Part shown: positions 16,633 through 23,917 of the stretch, in pieces | Numbering within the stretch: position 1 is the stretch's first letter | Layout: the number at the start of each line of letters is the position of its first letter | Translations under genes and position numbers: made by a program | Assembly: GCA_028821575.1 (NCBI GenBank) | Contig: JAPPFW010000048.1 | Coordinates: 1 to 54,422 of the forward strand | Direction of reading: 5' to 3' | From: a bacterium | GTDB lineage: Bacteria; Actinomycetota; Acidimicrobiia; Spongiisociales; Spongiisociaceae | Length of the DNA: 54,422 nucleotides | The notes under the pieces: generated by a model | What the model saw: the letters and a program-made list of their open reading frames with translations, nothing else | Databases searched by the model: none | Told to the model about the DNA's origin: nothing

Positions 16633-17556
16633 TCAGGCAGCCATGCCAACGAGAGTGAGAAGCGGCGAACCCAGCGCCCCCGAATCTCGCTGGGTGAGGA
16701 CAACGGCCAGCGCGAGAACCACGGCTTCGCTCGTCTCGCATGCCGCCCCGTAGATGTCACCTGTCACGCCGCCGATGCGTCGCTTCGCCCACGCCCCGAC
16801 CGCCCAGGCGACGAGACCCGCCGTCAGGGCCAGTAGCAGGCCAATCGGGCCGGTCAGGATTGCGGTCGCAGCCAGGGCTACAGCCGAACCGGCCAGCACG
16901 CTACGCCTGGTGCCGCCACGGAGGAACGGGGTGCCTAGGCCCTCGTGCCGCGCGTACGGGAACCGGTCCATCACGACCAGGATTGCCCAGCGGGAGAGGC
17001 AGGGAACCAGCACGATCGTCCAGAGGCGGCTCTCCCCGGGGAGGGCGGCCAGCGCGGAGATCTTGGCGAGCAGGAGGAGGACGACGGCCACGACGCCGAA
17101 GGCGCCGACATGGGGATCCCTCAGAAGTTCCAGCCGCCGCACCCGGTCGTGCCCACCCGCCAGGGCATCGAAGGTGTCCATCAAGCCATCAAGGTGGAGA
17201 CCGCGCGTCAGCAGAGCCAGGACGGCTACGAGTACCACCCCCTCCAGGAGGACCGGAGCCTCCTGGAACTCGACCAGCCCGTGGACACCCGGCGTCGTGC
17301 CGTCCGCCTCGAACTCCAGGAAGAACGGAGCCCCCCGGAGCCCGGTCAGTATGGACTCGAGCTCGCGAAAACGCGTCGGGATCCAGGGAATCACATATGC
17401 CAGGCGGAACAACAGGTCCACCACCGCGACGATCGCCCCCAGCAGGAGGCCCACGACCGGAAACCAGGCGGCTGCCTTCGCCAACCCGGAGGTGCGGGTC
17501 TTTGGCGCCCCCGGAAGGATGGTCAGGAAACCGATGGCGGCGCGCAGCCCGCTCAC
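16633..17556 (-). CDS. cobS: Adenosylcobinamide-GDP ribazoletransferase (cobalamin synthase)
   Basis: A 307-aa polytopic membrane protein with the CobS/CobV hallmarks LRAAIGFLTILPG at the N-terminus, RGLHLDGLMDTFDALAGG (the DGLxD metal site) and LRDPHVGAFGVVAVVLLLLAKISAL, and GVTGDIYGAACETSEAVVL near the C-terminus. It condenses adenosylcobinamide-GDP with alpha-ribazole or its phosphate. GTG 17556 overlaps the cobT stop by GTGA. The mid-region insert around residues 65-100 (FFLEFEADGTTPGVHGLVEFQEA) makes it somewhat longer than typical. Confidence 0.93.
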   Translation of the reverse strand: MSGLRAAIGFLTILPGAPKTRTSGLAKAAAWFPVVGLLLGAIVAVVDLLFRLAYVIPWIPTRFRELESILTGLRGAPFFLEFEADGTTPGVHGLVEFQEAPVLLEGVVLVAVLALLTRGLHLDGLMDTFDALAGGHDRVRRLELLRDPHVGAFGVVAVVLLLLAKISALAALPGESRLWTIVLVPCLSRWAILVVMDRFPYARHEGLGTPFLRGGTRRSVLAGSAVALAATAILTGPIGLLLALTAGLVAWAVGAWAKRRIGGVTGDIYGAACETSEAVVLALAVVLTQRDSGALGSPLLTLVGMAA

Positions 17557-18653
17557 CCTCCGGTCTCCTCCACCATCCCATCGACTTCCGGGCGGTCCGA
17601 CACGCCCGCCTCGCCGAACGTGGCCATCCCGGTGAGGCATGCCGCGGCGGTTTCGATGATGCCCATGGCCAGGACCGCTCCGGTTCCCTCACCGAGGCGC
17701 ATCCCGAGGTCCAGCAGCGGGTCGAGTCCCAGATGGGCCAGCACGGCCCGGTGACCCTTCTCGGCCGAGCGGTGCGAAGCGATCAGGTAGTCACGGACCG
17801 CGGGGCTGAGGCCGTGGGCGATGAGCGCGGCCGCGCCCGAGATGAACCCATCGAGCACGACCGCCCGCCGCTCGGAAGCCGCCCCCAATACCACTCCGGC
17901 GAGCACCCCGATCTCGAACCCTCCTACCTTGGCAAGCACGTCGACCGGATCGCTCGGGTCAGGCGCGTTGGCTTGCAGTGCCATTCGGACGACGGCCGTC
18001 TTGTGGCACAGTTCCTCGGGGCTGCGCCCGGTGCCTTCCCCGGTTGTCTCGGCCGGGGGCCGGCCGGTCATCACGGCCGCTATGGCGCTGGACGCGGTGG
18101 TGTTGCCGATGCCCATGTCCCCGGTCGCTATCAGGTCCACGTCGGAGGCCGCAACCTCCGCGGCCAGAGCCGCGCCCGTCTCGAGGCAGCGGAGGGCCTG
18201 CTCCCTGGACATGGCCGGGCCACGACTCATGTCGGCCGTTCCGCGCCCGATCCGCAGGTTTCGAAGTCCGGGCTGGTCGGGGAGCCTGACCGACGCGATC
18301 CCGGCATCCACGACGATCTGGTCCACGCCTCCCAGGCACGCCATGACGCTGATCGCCGCACCGCCCGCCAGGAAGTTGCGAACCATCTGCGCCGTGACCG
18401 CCTGTGGGTAGCCCGTCACTCCCTGAGCGACCACGCCGTGGTCCCCAGCCGCCACTATCACCGCCTTCTCCCTGACAACCGGACGCTCCACACCAAAGAT
18501 CCCGGCCAGCCGCACCGAGACATCCTCCAGCCGACCGAGGCTCCCTGGAGGCTTGGTGAGCGTCATCTGCCTCGCCACCGCCCTCCGCATCGCCCCTGCA
18601 TCCGCAGGCCGGACCTCCTCAAGAATCTGGGAGAGCACTGGAGACTCACTCAT
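17553..18653 (-). CDS. cobT: Nicotinate-nucleotide--dimethylbenzimidazole phosphoribosyltransferase
   Basis: A 366-aa enzyme that makes alpha-ribazole phosphate from NaMN and a lower-ligand base. Motifs seen are LTKPPGSLGRLEDV near residue 32, VAAGDHGVVAQGVTGYP, GDMGIGNTTASSAI and the C-terminal RLGEGTGAVLAMGII with the catalytic Glu. ATG 18653 fits the family N-terminus; the frame upstream is open but is not protein-like. It is the first gene of the minus-strand operon cobT-cobS-cbiB-cobD-cobQ-phosphatase-cobU. No riboswitch was found on its own leader. Confidence 0.95.
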   Translation of the reverse strand: MSESPVLSQILEEVRPADAGAMRRAVARQMTLTKPPGSLGRLEDVSVRLAGIFGVERPVVREKAVIVAAGDHGVVAQGVTGYPQAVTAQMVRNFLAGGAAISVMACLGGVDQIVVDAGIASVRLPDQPGLRNLRIGRGTADMSRGPAMSREQALRCLETGAALAAEVAASDVDLIATGDMGIGNTTASSAIAAVMTGRPPAETTGEGTGRSPEELCHKTAVVRMALQANAPDPSDPVDVLAKVGGFEIGVLAGVVLGAASERRAVVLDGFISGAAALIAHGLSPAVRDYLIASHRSAEKGHRAVLAHLGLDPLLDLGMRLGEGTGAVLAMGIIETAAACLTGMATFGEAGVSDRPEVDGMVEETGG

Positions 18654-18744
18654 GTAATCCACCCTCCGGAACCTACCCCCGACCCGCCGACCTTGCACAA
18701 CCCCGTAGCCCGACGCCCGTGAGCAGGACGCCTCTGTGTTCCGC

Positions 18745-18770
18745 GGCGGGTTGGCCACTGACCACCCGCC
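18745..18770. repeat. Inverted repeat in the cobT/btuF divergent region
   Basis: GGCGGGT at 18745-18751 and ACCCGCC at 18764-18770 form a perfect 7-bp inverted repeat with a 12-base spacer. It could be an operator or a hairpin in the cobT leader. The right arm overlaps the heptamer units GGCCACT, GACCACC, CGCCACC and AGCCCCG at 18753-18780. Confidence 0.4.
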
Positions 18771-18787
18771 ACCAGCCCCGCTATAGT
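18759..18787 (+). promoter_or_regulatory. Candidate promoter of the riboswitch-btuFCD-cobO operon
   Basis: TATAGT at 18782-18787 is a good -10 hexamer, 13 bp before the start of the riboswitch. A weak -35 (TGACCA, 18759-18764) lies 17 bp upstream inside a heptamer repeat. The position fits a transcript that begins just before the aptamer. Confidence 0.45.
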
Positions 18788-18799
18788 ACGGGTCGGCCC

Positions 18800-18920
18800 G
18801 GGGAGACAACCGGGTGCCATGGGGATCAGCGAAGTCCGGTGCGAGTCCGGCGCTGTCCCGCAACTGTCAAGCCTCACCCTCCGGGTGGGGACCAGCCAGG
18901 CCGCCTGACCCATGGTCGCG
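18800..18920 (+). ncRNA. Cobalamin riboswitch aptamer
   Basis: The conserved core is present in order: GAAGTCCGGTGCGAGTCC at 18831-18848, then GCTGTCCCGCAACTGT at 18852-18867, then a variable arm (CACCCTCCGGGTG) and GCCAGGCCGCCTGAC near 18895. A long-range helix closes it: GCCATGGG (18816-18823) with CCCATGGT (18909-18916), including one G-T pair. Adenosylcobalamin binding is expected to repress the B12-uptake gene 100 bp downstream. Confidence 0.9.
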
Positions 18921-18984
18921 TATCAGCTCTCGGAGGAAGGGTTGCTCGTGCAGGTTCCTGCCCAGGAAACCGACGATCTCTCTT

Positions 18985-19009
18985 CATCCTCCCTGATTCA
19001 AGGAGGATG
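18985..19009 (+). promoter_or_regulatory. Riboswitch expression platform: hairpin hiding the btuF ribosome-binding site
   Basis: CATCCTCC (18985-18992) pairs perfectly with GGAGGATG (19002-19009) across a 9-base loop. The right arm contains the AGGAGG Shine-Dalgarno sequence (19001-19006), 8 bases before the TTG start at 19015. This geometry indicates translational control: the ligand-bound form would let this hairpin form. The short T-rich run TTCTTTT after it means partial transcription termination cannot be excluded. Confidence 0.7.
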
Positions 19010-19014
19010 TTCTT

Positions 19015-20109
19015 TTGCGAGGAAGACACCTACTTCAATTACTTCTCGTCGCGCTGCTCGTGGCAGCGAGTGCGTGCGGCGGCGAGACCAGTGACACAAC
19101 CGCCCAGCCTGAGGCGACGGCGACGTCCACGAGCCCGCCGACCACCGCGGCGCCGACCACCACAGTCGCTCCGACCACGACGGCTGCGGAACCAACAACC
19201 ACGGCTGCTCCGACCACTACCCAGGCAGCCGCAACGACGACCACTGCGGCGCCGACCACCACAGTCGCTCCGACCACGACGACCGAAGCGCCGGCCTTCC
19301 CGGTCACCGTCGCCGGGGTCGAGATTCCGGAGAGGCCGACCGCGATCGTCTCGCTGTCGCCCACCGCCACGGAGATGCTCTTCGCAGTGGGGGCAGGTGA
19401 CCAGGTGATCGCGGTCGACGAGTTCTCGAACTACCCGCCCGAGGCACCGGTCACCGAACTCAGCGGGTTTCGACCCAACCTCGAGGCGATCGCCGGCTAC
19501 GGGCCCGACCTGGTGGTGATGTCGGGCAACCCCGAGGAGATCGCGTCCGGCCTTGAAGCCCTGGGCATCCCGGTGCTGATCCACGAGGCCGCCCTGAACC
19601 TGGAGGACGCCTACCGGCAGATGCGACAGGTAGGTGACGCCACCGGCCACTCCGCCGCCGCCGAGGAACTGGTCTTGTCGATACAGGAGGAAATCGCCGC
19701 GCTAGTTGACCGGTACGCCGATCCGGACCTGGGACTCACCTTCTACCACGAGATTTCGGATACGTTCTTCTCGGCCACCTCGAGCACCTTCATCGGCACC
19801 GTCTACGGCCTGTTCGGGCTGGAGAACATAGCGGACGCCGCCGATCCCGACGGTTACGGTTACCCCCAACTATCGGCGGAGTACCTGCTCGAAGCAGACC
19901 CCGACATCATCTTCTACGGCTGCGCCATCTGGTGCGGGACGACGGCCGAGTCGATCGCCGGACGACCGGGATGGAGCGAGCTGGGGGCAGTCCGCAGCGG
20001 GCATCTCTTCGAGGTCGACGACGACCTCTCCAGCCGTTGGGGGCCGAGGTTGATCGAGTTCGTCAGGCTCATCGGCCAGACCCTCGAAACCCTGGCCGAG
20101 GCTGGTTGA
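19015..20109 (+). CDS. btuF: Cobalamin ABC transporter substrate-binding lipoprotein
   Basis: A 364-aa lipoprotein: signal peptide LLQLLLVALLVAASAC with lipidated Cys21, a Thr/Pro/Ala-rich linker of about 70 residues (22-95) with repeated APTTT blocks, then a class III binding fold (PERPTAIVSLSPTATEMLFAVGAGDQVIAVD through GRPGWSELGAVRSGHLFEVDDD). It would capture B12 or cobinamide outside the membrane. TTG 19015 is set by the AGGAGG that the upstream hairpin masks. The riboswitch and the following btuCD and cobO support a corrinoid role over a siderophore role. The long linker probably spans the cell wall. Confidence 0.9.
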   Translation: MRGRHLLQLLLVALLVAASACGGETSDTTAQPEATATSTSPPTTAAPTTTVAPTTTAAEPTTTAAPTTTQAAATTTTAAPTTTVAPTTTTEAPAFPVTVAGVEIPERPTAIVSLSPTATEMLFAVGAGDQVIAVDEFSNYPPEAPVTELSGFRPNLEAIAGYGPDLVVMSGNPEEIASGLEALGIPVLIHEAALNLEDAYRQMRQVGDATGHSAAAEELVLSIQEEIAALVDRYADPDLGLTFYHEISDTFFSATSSTFIGTVYGLFGLENIADAADPDGYGYPQLSAEYLLEADPDIIFYGCAIWCGTTAESIAGRPGWSELGAVRSGHLFEVDDDLSSRWGPRLIEFVRLIGQTLETLAEAG

Positions 20110-20115
20110 GCCTGC

Positions 20116-21159
20116 ATGGGCGATACCGCCACAGGCCTCGAGCCTGTCCGCCTCCGGTGGGGATGGCTGGCCGCGATGGTCGCGGTTCTCCTGGCTGCGA
20201 TGCTGGCCGGCATCACGGTCGGACCGGCCGGCATCAGCCCACGGCAGGTGATCGGCGAGTTGCTCGGCGCCGGCCTGGCGGGCAGGCCCTCGGCGCTGAC
20301 CTCGATCCAGCAGGCGATCATCTGGGAGATCCGGCTCCCCAGGGTGGCGCTCGGCGGTCTCGTCGGCGGCCTGCTGTCGCTGGCCGGCGCTTCCTACCAG
20401 GGGGTTTTCCGGAACCCCCTGGCGGATCCCTACCTACTCGGGGTTGCGGCCGGAGGCGGGCTCGGGGCTACGGTGGTGATAGCCATGATCCCCGGCGCCG
20501 GCTCCGTCCTCCTGCCCCTGGCCGCCTTCGTCGGCGCCTCGGTTGCTGTCGCCCTTACCTACGCGGTGGGACGCTCGATCGGGGGGCGGAGCGCCGTGTC
20601 GCTGATCCTGGCCGGGGTGGCGGTAGCCGCCTTCTTCACAGCCGTCCAGACCTACATCCTGCAGCGCAACGCCGACACCATCCGCCAGGTCTACTCCTGG
20701 ATTCTCGGTCTGCTGGCCACCACCGGATGGCGTGAGGTGCTGGTCCTGATCCCCTACGCGGCCGTGTGCGGCGCCGGACTGATCTTGCACAGGCGGTTGC
20801 TCGACGTCATGAGCGTGGGCGACGAAGAGGTGGACAGCCTGGGCATCTCCGCCCTGCGAGTGAGGACGACGGTGGTGGTTCTCGCCACCCTGGCCACAGC
20901 CGCGGCAGTGGCGGTGAGCGGGCTGATCGGCTTCGTCGGAATCGTGATCCCCCACACGATCCGGTTGCTCGTGGGAGTCAGTTATCGGTCGCTCATACCG
21001 ATATCGGCGATTGCCGGGGCGGCGTTCCTCATCCTCGCCGACCTGGCCGCCCGGACCGTGGCCAGTCCGGCCGAACTTCCGATCGGGGTGATCACCGCCT
21101 TCGTCGGCGCTCCATTCTTCATGGTCGTGCTGCGCACCAGCCGGCGGTACGTGGCATGA
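20116..21159 (+). CDS. btuC: Cobalamin ABC transporter permease
   Basis: A 347-aa FecCD-family permease with about ten membrane helices. Family signatures include IRLPRVALGGLVGGLLSLAGASYQGVFRNPLADPYLLG, YSWILGLLATTGWREV, GLIGFVGIVIPHTIRLLVG (the ATPase-coupling loop) and the C-terminal LPIGVITAFVGAPFFMVVL. It begins 6 bp after btuF and overlaps btuD by ATGA. The family also serves iron siderophores; the riboswitch in front of the operon makes corrinoid uptake the better call. Confidence 0.92.
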   Translation: MGDTATGLEPVRLRWGWLAAMVAVLLAAMLAGITVGPAGISPRQVIGELLGAGLAGRPSALTSIQQAIIWEIRLPRVALGGLVGGLLSLAGASYQGVFRNPLADPYLLGVAAGGGLGATVVIAMIPGAGSVLLPLAAFVGASVAVALTYAVGRSIGGRSAVSLILAGVAVAAFFTAVQTYILQRNADTIRQVYSWILGLLATTGWREVLVLIPYAAVCGAGLILHRRLLDVMSVGDEEVDSLGISALRVRTTVVVLATLATAAAVAVSGLIGFVGIVIPHTIRLLVGVSYRSLIPISAIAGAAFLILADLAARTVASPAELPIGVITAFVGAPFFMVVLRTSRRYVA

Positions 21160-21935
21160 GCGTGGCCGTCGACCGCCTGTCGGTCTCCTACCATCCAGGA
21201 AACCCCGTGCTCAGGGAGCTGAGCCTTACGGTGGCCGCCGGCGAGTGGCTGGGGCTCCTCGGGCCCAACGGCGCCGGCAAGTCGACGCTGCTGAAGGCGA
21301 TCGCCGGCCTGGTGAGCCATGAGGGATCCATCCGGCTGCACGGGGTCGACGCCGCAGGGCTGAGACACCGCGACCGCGCCCGGCGCGTGGCCTTCGTACC
21401 CCAGGAACCCGTCATACCGCCCGGCATGACGGTCGCCGAGTACGTCCTGCTGGGCCGGACACCGCACCTGCCCTATCTCGGAACCGAAGGCCGCCGCGAT
21501 CTGACCGTGGCTTCATCGGCTCTCGCCCTGCTGGACCTAGAGCCGTTCGCCAATCGCAACATGGCCGCGTTGAGCGGAGGGGAACGCCGCCGGGTGGTCC
21601 TGGCGAGGGCCATAGCCCAGCAGGCCGACATTCTCCTACTGGACGAGCCGACCGGCGCCCTCGATATCGGGCAGGGACAGAACGCCCTCGAGTTGATCGG
21701 CTACCTCCGCATGGAGCGGCCCATGACGATCATCACCGCCATGCACGACCTGACCCTCGCCGGGCAGTTCGCGGATCGCCTCCTGCTGATGGCCGGCGGC
21801 CGGATCGTCGCCGACGGTCCCGCTCGGCGGGTCCTCACGGCCGAGTACATAAGAGAGTTCTATCAAGCCAACGTTGAGGTGGTCAGCGTCAGCAGTGGCG
21901 TTGCCGTCCTCCCGATAAGGAACGGTGCCCGATGA
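21156..21935 (+). CDS. btuD: Cobalamin ABC transporter ATP-binding protein
   Basis: A 259-aa ABC ATPase with Walker A GPNGAGKST near residue 37, Q-loop FVPQEPV, signature LSGGERRRVVLARA, Walker B ILLLDEPTGALD and switch His in TAMHDLTL. It is of the FepC/BtuD group. ATG 21156 overlaps the btuC stop; its own stop overlaps cobO by ATGA. It energises uptake through BtuC. Confidence 0.92.
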   Translation: MSVAVDRLSVSYHPGNPVLRELSLTVAAGEWLGLLGPNGAGKSTLLKAIAGLVSHEGSIRLHGVDAAGLRHRDRARRVAFVPQEPVIPPGMTVAEYVLLGRTPHLPYLGTEGRRDLTVASSALALLDLEPFANRNMAALSGGERRRVVLARAIAQQADILLLDEPTGALDIGQGQNALELIGYLRMERPMTIITAMHDLTLAGQFADRLLLMAGGRIVADGPARRVLTAEYIREFYQANVEVVSVSSGVAVLPIRNGAR

Positions 21936-22498
21936 GCGAAGCTCCCCGTACGGAAGATCCCCGCCGACCCGACACCAGGCGAGCACCCTCGGTGGTGATC
22001 GTCAACACCGGAGACGGCAAGGGCAAGAGCACCGCCGCCATGGGAATGGTGATGCGGTCGCTGGCTCGTAACTGGCAGGTGGCCGTGGTGCAGTTCATCA
22101 AGTCCGGCAAGTGGAAGGTCGGTGAGGAGAAGATGGGTCGCCTGCTCGGCGTCGACTGGGACGTGGGGGGCGATGGGTTCTCGTGGGACAGCGAAGACCT
22201 CGACCGCTCCGCCGACCTGAACCGTGAGGTCTGGCGCCTGGCCAGGCTGCGAATCGAGGAAGGCAGGCACCGCCTCGTGGTCCTCGACGAGATCACCTAC
22301 CCGATCAACTGGGGCTGGATCGACGAGAATGAGGTGGTCTCCACCATCGCGGGCCGGCCCGCCAACGTCAACGTGGTCGTAACGGGCCGCGACGCTCCCG
22401 CCGGCCTGATCGAGGTAGCCGACACAGTAACCGAGATGCTCCCCGTCAAGCACGCGTACCAGCAAGGTGTCCGGGCTATCCGCGGCATCGACTTCTGA
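21932..22498 (+). CDS. cobO: Cob(I)yrinic acid a,c-diamide adenosyltransferase
   Basis: A 188-aa CobA/CobO-type adenosyltransferase. The P-loop is NTGDGKGKSTAAMG near residue 25, followed by VVQFIKSGKWKVGEEKM, the Trp-containing GGDGFSW segment, LVVLDEITYPINWGW and VVVTGRDAP. It attaches the adenosyl group to the corrinoid, using ATP. It ends the riboswitch-controlled operon, so imported corrinoid is immediately adenosylated and can feed the divergent loop-assembly genes. Confidence 0.94.
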   Translation: MSEAPRTEDPRRPDTRRAPSVVIVNTGDGKGKSTAAMGMVMRSLARNWQVAVVQFIKSGKWKVGEEKMGRLLGVDWDVGGDGFSWDSEDLDRSADLNREVWRLARLRIEEGRHRLVVLDEITYPINWGWIDENEVVSTIAGRPANVNVVVTGRDAPAGLIEVADTVTEMLPVKHAYQQGVRAIRGIDF

Positions 22499-22555
22499 CT
22501 GCGTTGCCGAGCTAATCAATCGAGCACGCGGTTATCGATTGCCCTCAGTGCACTG

Positions 22556-22990
22556 TCAGCCAGGATATGGCATCTCGCGAAGCGCGTTCCTCGTTACGGC
22601 ATACATCCACGGTGGCTCCTCGTCCAATAGTCTCTCAATGGCGTCCCAGCGCGCCACGAACACGCGAAGTTGTTCCCACACAGCGAGGTTGCCGACTGTC
22701 GTGAGTACGAGAACGCGGAGCGGATGCGAGGCGAGGGCTGCCCACTCAGCGGGTCGATGGCGAATCTTCTTGTCCCGGCCCACGACGACCCACCCCTGCG
22801 CGGACGCCACCGGTATCCACTCCACGTCCTCAGTGCCGACCGGCACGGGCGAGCGATCATGACCCGGGTAGATACAGTCGCCACGCGCGACAGCCATCAC
22901 TTGCCCGATGCCGAGCGCGCTCTCGTCGAAGAAGAATCGGATGGGTCCCTCCCGCCTGACGCGCCAAGGGAGTTCGACCGACCCCGTCAC
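22556..22990 (-). CDS. VapC45-type PIN-like ribonuclease toxin
   Basis: A 144-aa protein of the VapC45/PIN-like family. It has an early acidic strand RFFFDESALG (Asp22, Glu23), a second acidic pair in GTEDVEWIPVASAQGWVVVGRDKKIRHRPAEW and a hydrophobic core VRVLVLTTVG-like strand. PIN domains are Mg-dependent RNases that act on tRNA, rRNA or mRNA. The GTG/ATG-like start overlaps the antitoxin stop by 4 bp. It converges on cobO with a 57-bp gap. Similar in size and partner to M. tuberculosis VapC45; the family call rests on pattern only. Confidence 0.75.
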   Translation of the reverse strand: MTGSVELPWRVRREGPIRFFFDESALGIGQVMAVARGDCIYPGHDRSPVPVGTEDVEWIPVASAQGWVVVGRDKKIRHRPAEWAALASHPLRVLVLTTVGNLAVWEQLRVFVARWDAIERLLDEEPPWMYAVTRNALREMPYPG

Positions 22991-23709
22991 GCCGCCCGGA
23001 GGAAGCGCGTCTCGAACTCGACCGCCGTGTTGACATCCTGTCCGGTGACCCCGTAATCGCGATAGATGTCGGTGATCGCGGAGGGCGGCTCGCCAGCAAG
23101 GTACAGCTCTGTTATGACCTCGGTGCGAACGCTCCTGACAGTCGGGACTCCGAACGAGAAGCGGGGGTTCACGTAGACCGGCACCTGTGCTTCCATGACG
23201 ACGTAGCGCATTGCTTCTTCAGTCATCTCGTCGAACTCGACGCGCCTGCAGAAGGTCTCCGCAGGTTCGCTGAGCATGAGCTGACCGGAACCGACAACCA
23301 TCCACAGGTCCTCAGGTATCCCCAGCCGGTGCTGCATCTCTGCAACGAGTTCGCGGCCCGCTATGAGAGGCTTTGAGACAGCAAACGGGAACGCCGTGTC
23401 AAACTCGCGGCTAAGCACCTCCCGCAAGGGGCGAAGGCGTTGCAGAGGGAGGTGTTCGCGGTATTGCCGAAGGTAGGCCGCTTCGATGAACTCGCCCCAC
23501 GCCACCTGGGCGTCGCCGGTCGGCTCGGCGCGAAGGACGGGCGGATACTGCTTCGAGCCGCGAACGGCGCCCTCAAGCCACCACCGGAGCTTTGAGGGTG
23601 ATATGCGGAGCAGGCGTGCTGCTTCGGAGAGGCTGTAGGTGGGTCGGGCCAGCAGGGAGATCATCCTTTGCTCCTCCATGACACGCGAGAGCGTAGCCTT
23701 CCCGGCCAT
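22987..23709 (-). CDS. VapB45-type antitoxin (HTH plus DUF433)
   Basis: A 240-aa protein, the expected size for VapB45. The N-terminal MerR-like helix-turn-helix (PTYSLSEAARLLRISPSKLRWWLEG) would bind DNA. The C-terminal DUF433 part has YVNPRFSFGVPTVRSVRTEVITELYLAGEPPSAITDIYRDYGVTGQDVNTAVEFE. It should neutralise the adjacent PIN toxin and autorepress the operon. The start is uncertain: ATG 23709 or ATG 23664; the second begins nearer to the HTH. Confidence 0.78.
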   Translation of the reverse strand: MAGKATLSRVMEEQRMISLLARPTYSLSEAARLLRISPSKLRWWLEGAVRGSKQYPPVLRAEPTGDAQVAWGEFIEAAYLRQYREHLPLQRLRPLREVLSREFDTAFPFAVSKPLIAGRELVAEMQHRLGIPEDLWMVVGSGQLMLSEPAETFCRRVEFDEMTEEAMRYVVMEAQVPVYVNPRFSFGVPTVRSVRTEVITELYLAGEPPSAITDIYRDYGVTGQDVNTAVEFETRFLRAA

Positions 23710-23736
23710 CTGATCGAAGAACCCTTCAGCCGAGAC

Positions 23737-23749
23737 AGCATTTCATGCT
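23737..23749. promoter_or_regulatory. Inverted repeat AGCAT-TTC-ATGCT upstream of vapB45
   Basis: A perfect 5-3-5 palindrome 27 bp upstream of the antitoxin start, in the divergent region with the 42-aa peptide gene. It is a plausible operator for the autoregulating antitoxin, but short palindromes arise by chance. Confidence 0.3.
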
Positions 23750-23788
23750 CGCGCCACATTAGTTGTGAACTTCTCTAAACTGTCGCCC

Positions 23789-23917
23789 ATGAAGTTCCGA
23801 ATCGTGCTCGTTCTGGTGACCTTCGTCGTGGTCGCCATCCTCGCCACCCGCCGACCTCGGATCGTGAAACCGCCCCCAGAACGCGGAACCTGGACACCGC
23901 TTCCATCGGATCGGTGA
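23789..23917 (+). CDS. Small membrane peptide, 42 aa
   Basis: ATG 23789 opens a 42-codon frame: MKFR, then a clean single membrane helix (IVLVLVTFVVVAILAT), a basic RRPRIVK segment and a Pro-rich tail ending PLPSDR. The TGA overlaps the GTG of the next gene by 4 bp, which is good evidence of real translation. A possible -10 (TAAACT, 23776-23781) lies 7 bp before the ATG, so the mRNA could be nearly leaderless. No homology is recognised; a membrane anchor or partner for the next protein is conceivable. Confidence 0.55.
   Translation: MKFRIVLVLVTFVVVAILATRRPRIVKPPPERGTWTPLPSDR

Noticed and set aside
16740..18722. A 660-codon plus-strand frame across cobS and cobT
   Set aside because: Arg/Pro/Gly-rich antisense shadow of two well-defined genes.
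18654..18780. A second cobalamin riboswitch on the minus strand before cobT
   Set aside because: I looked for the core words of the aptamer on the complement and did not find them in order.
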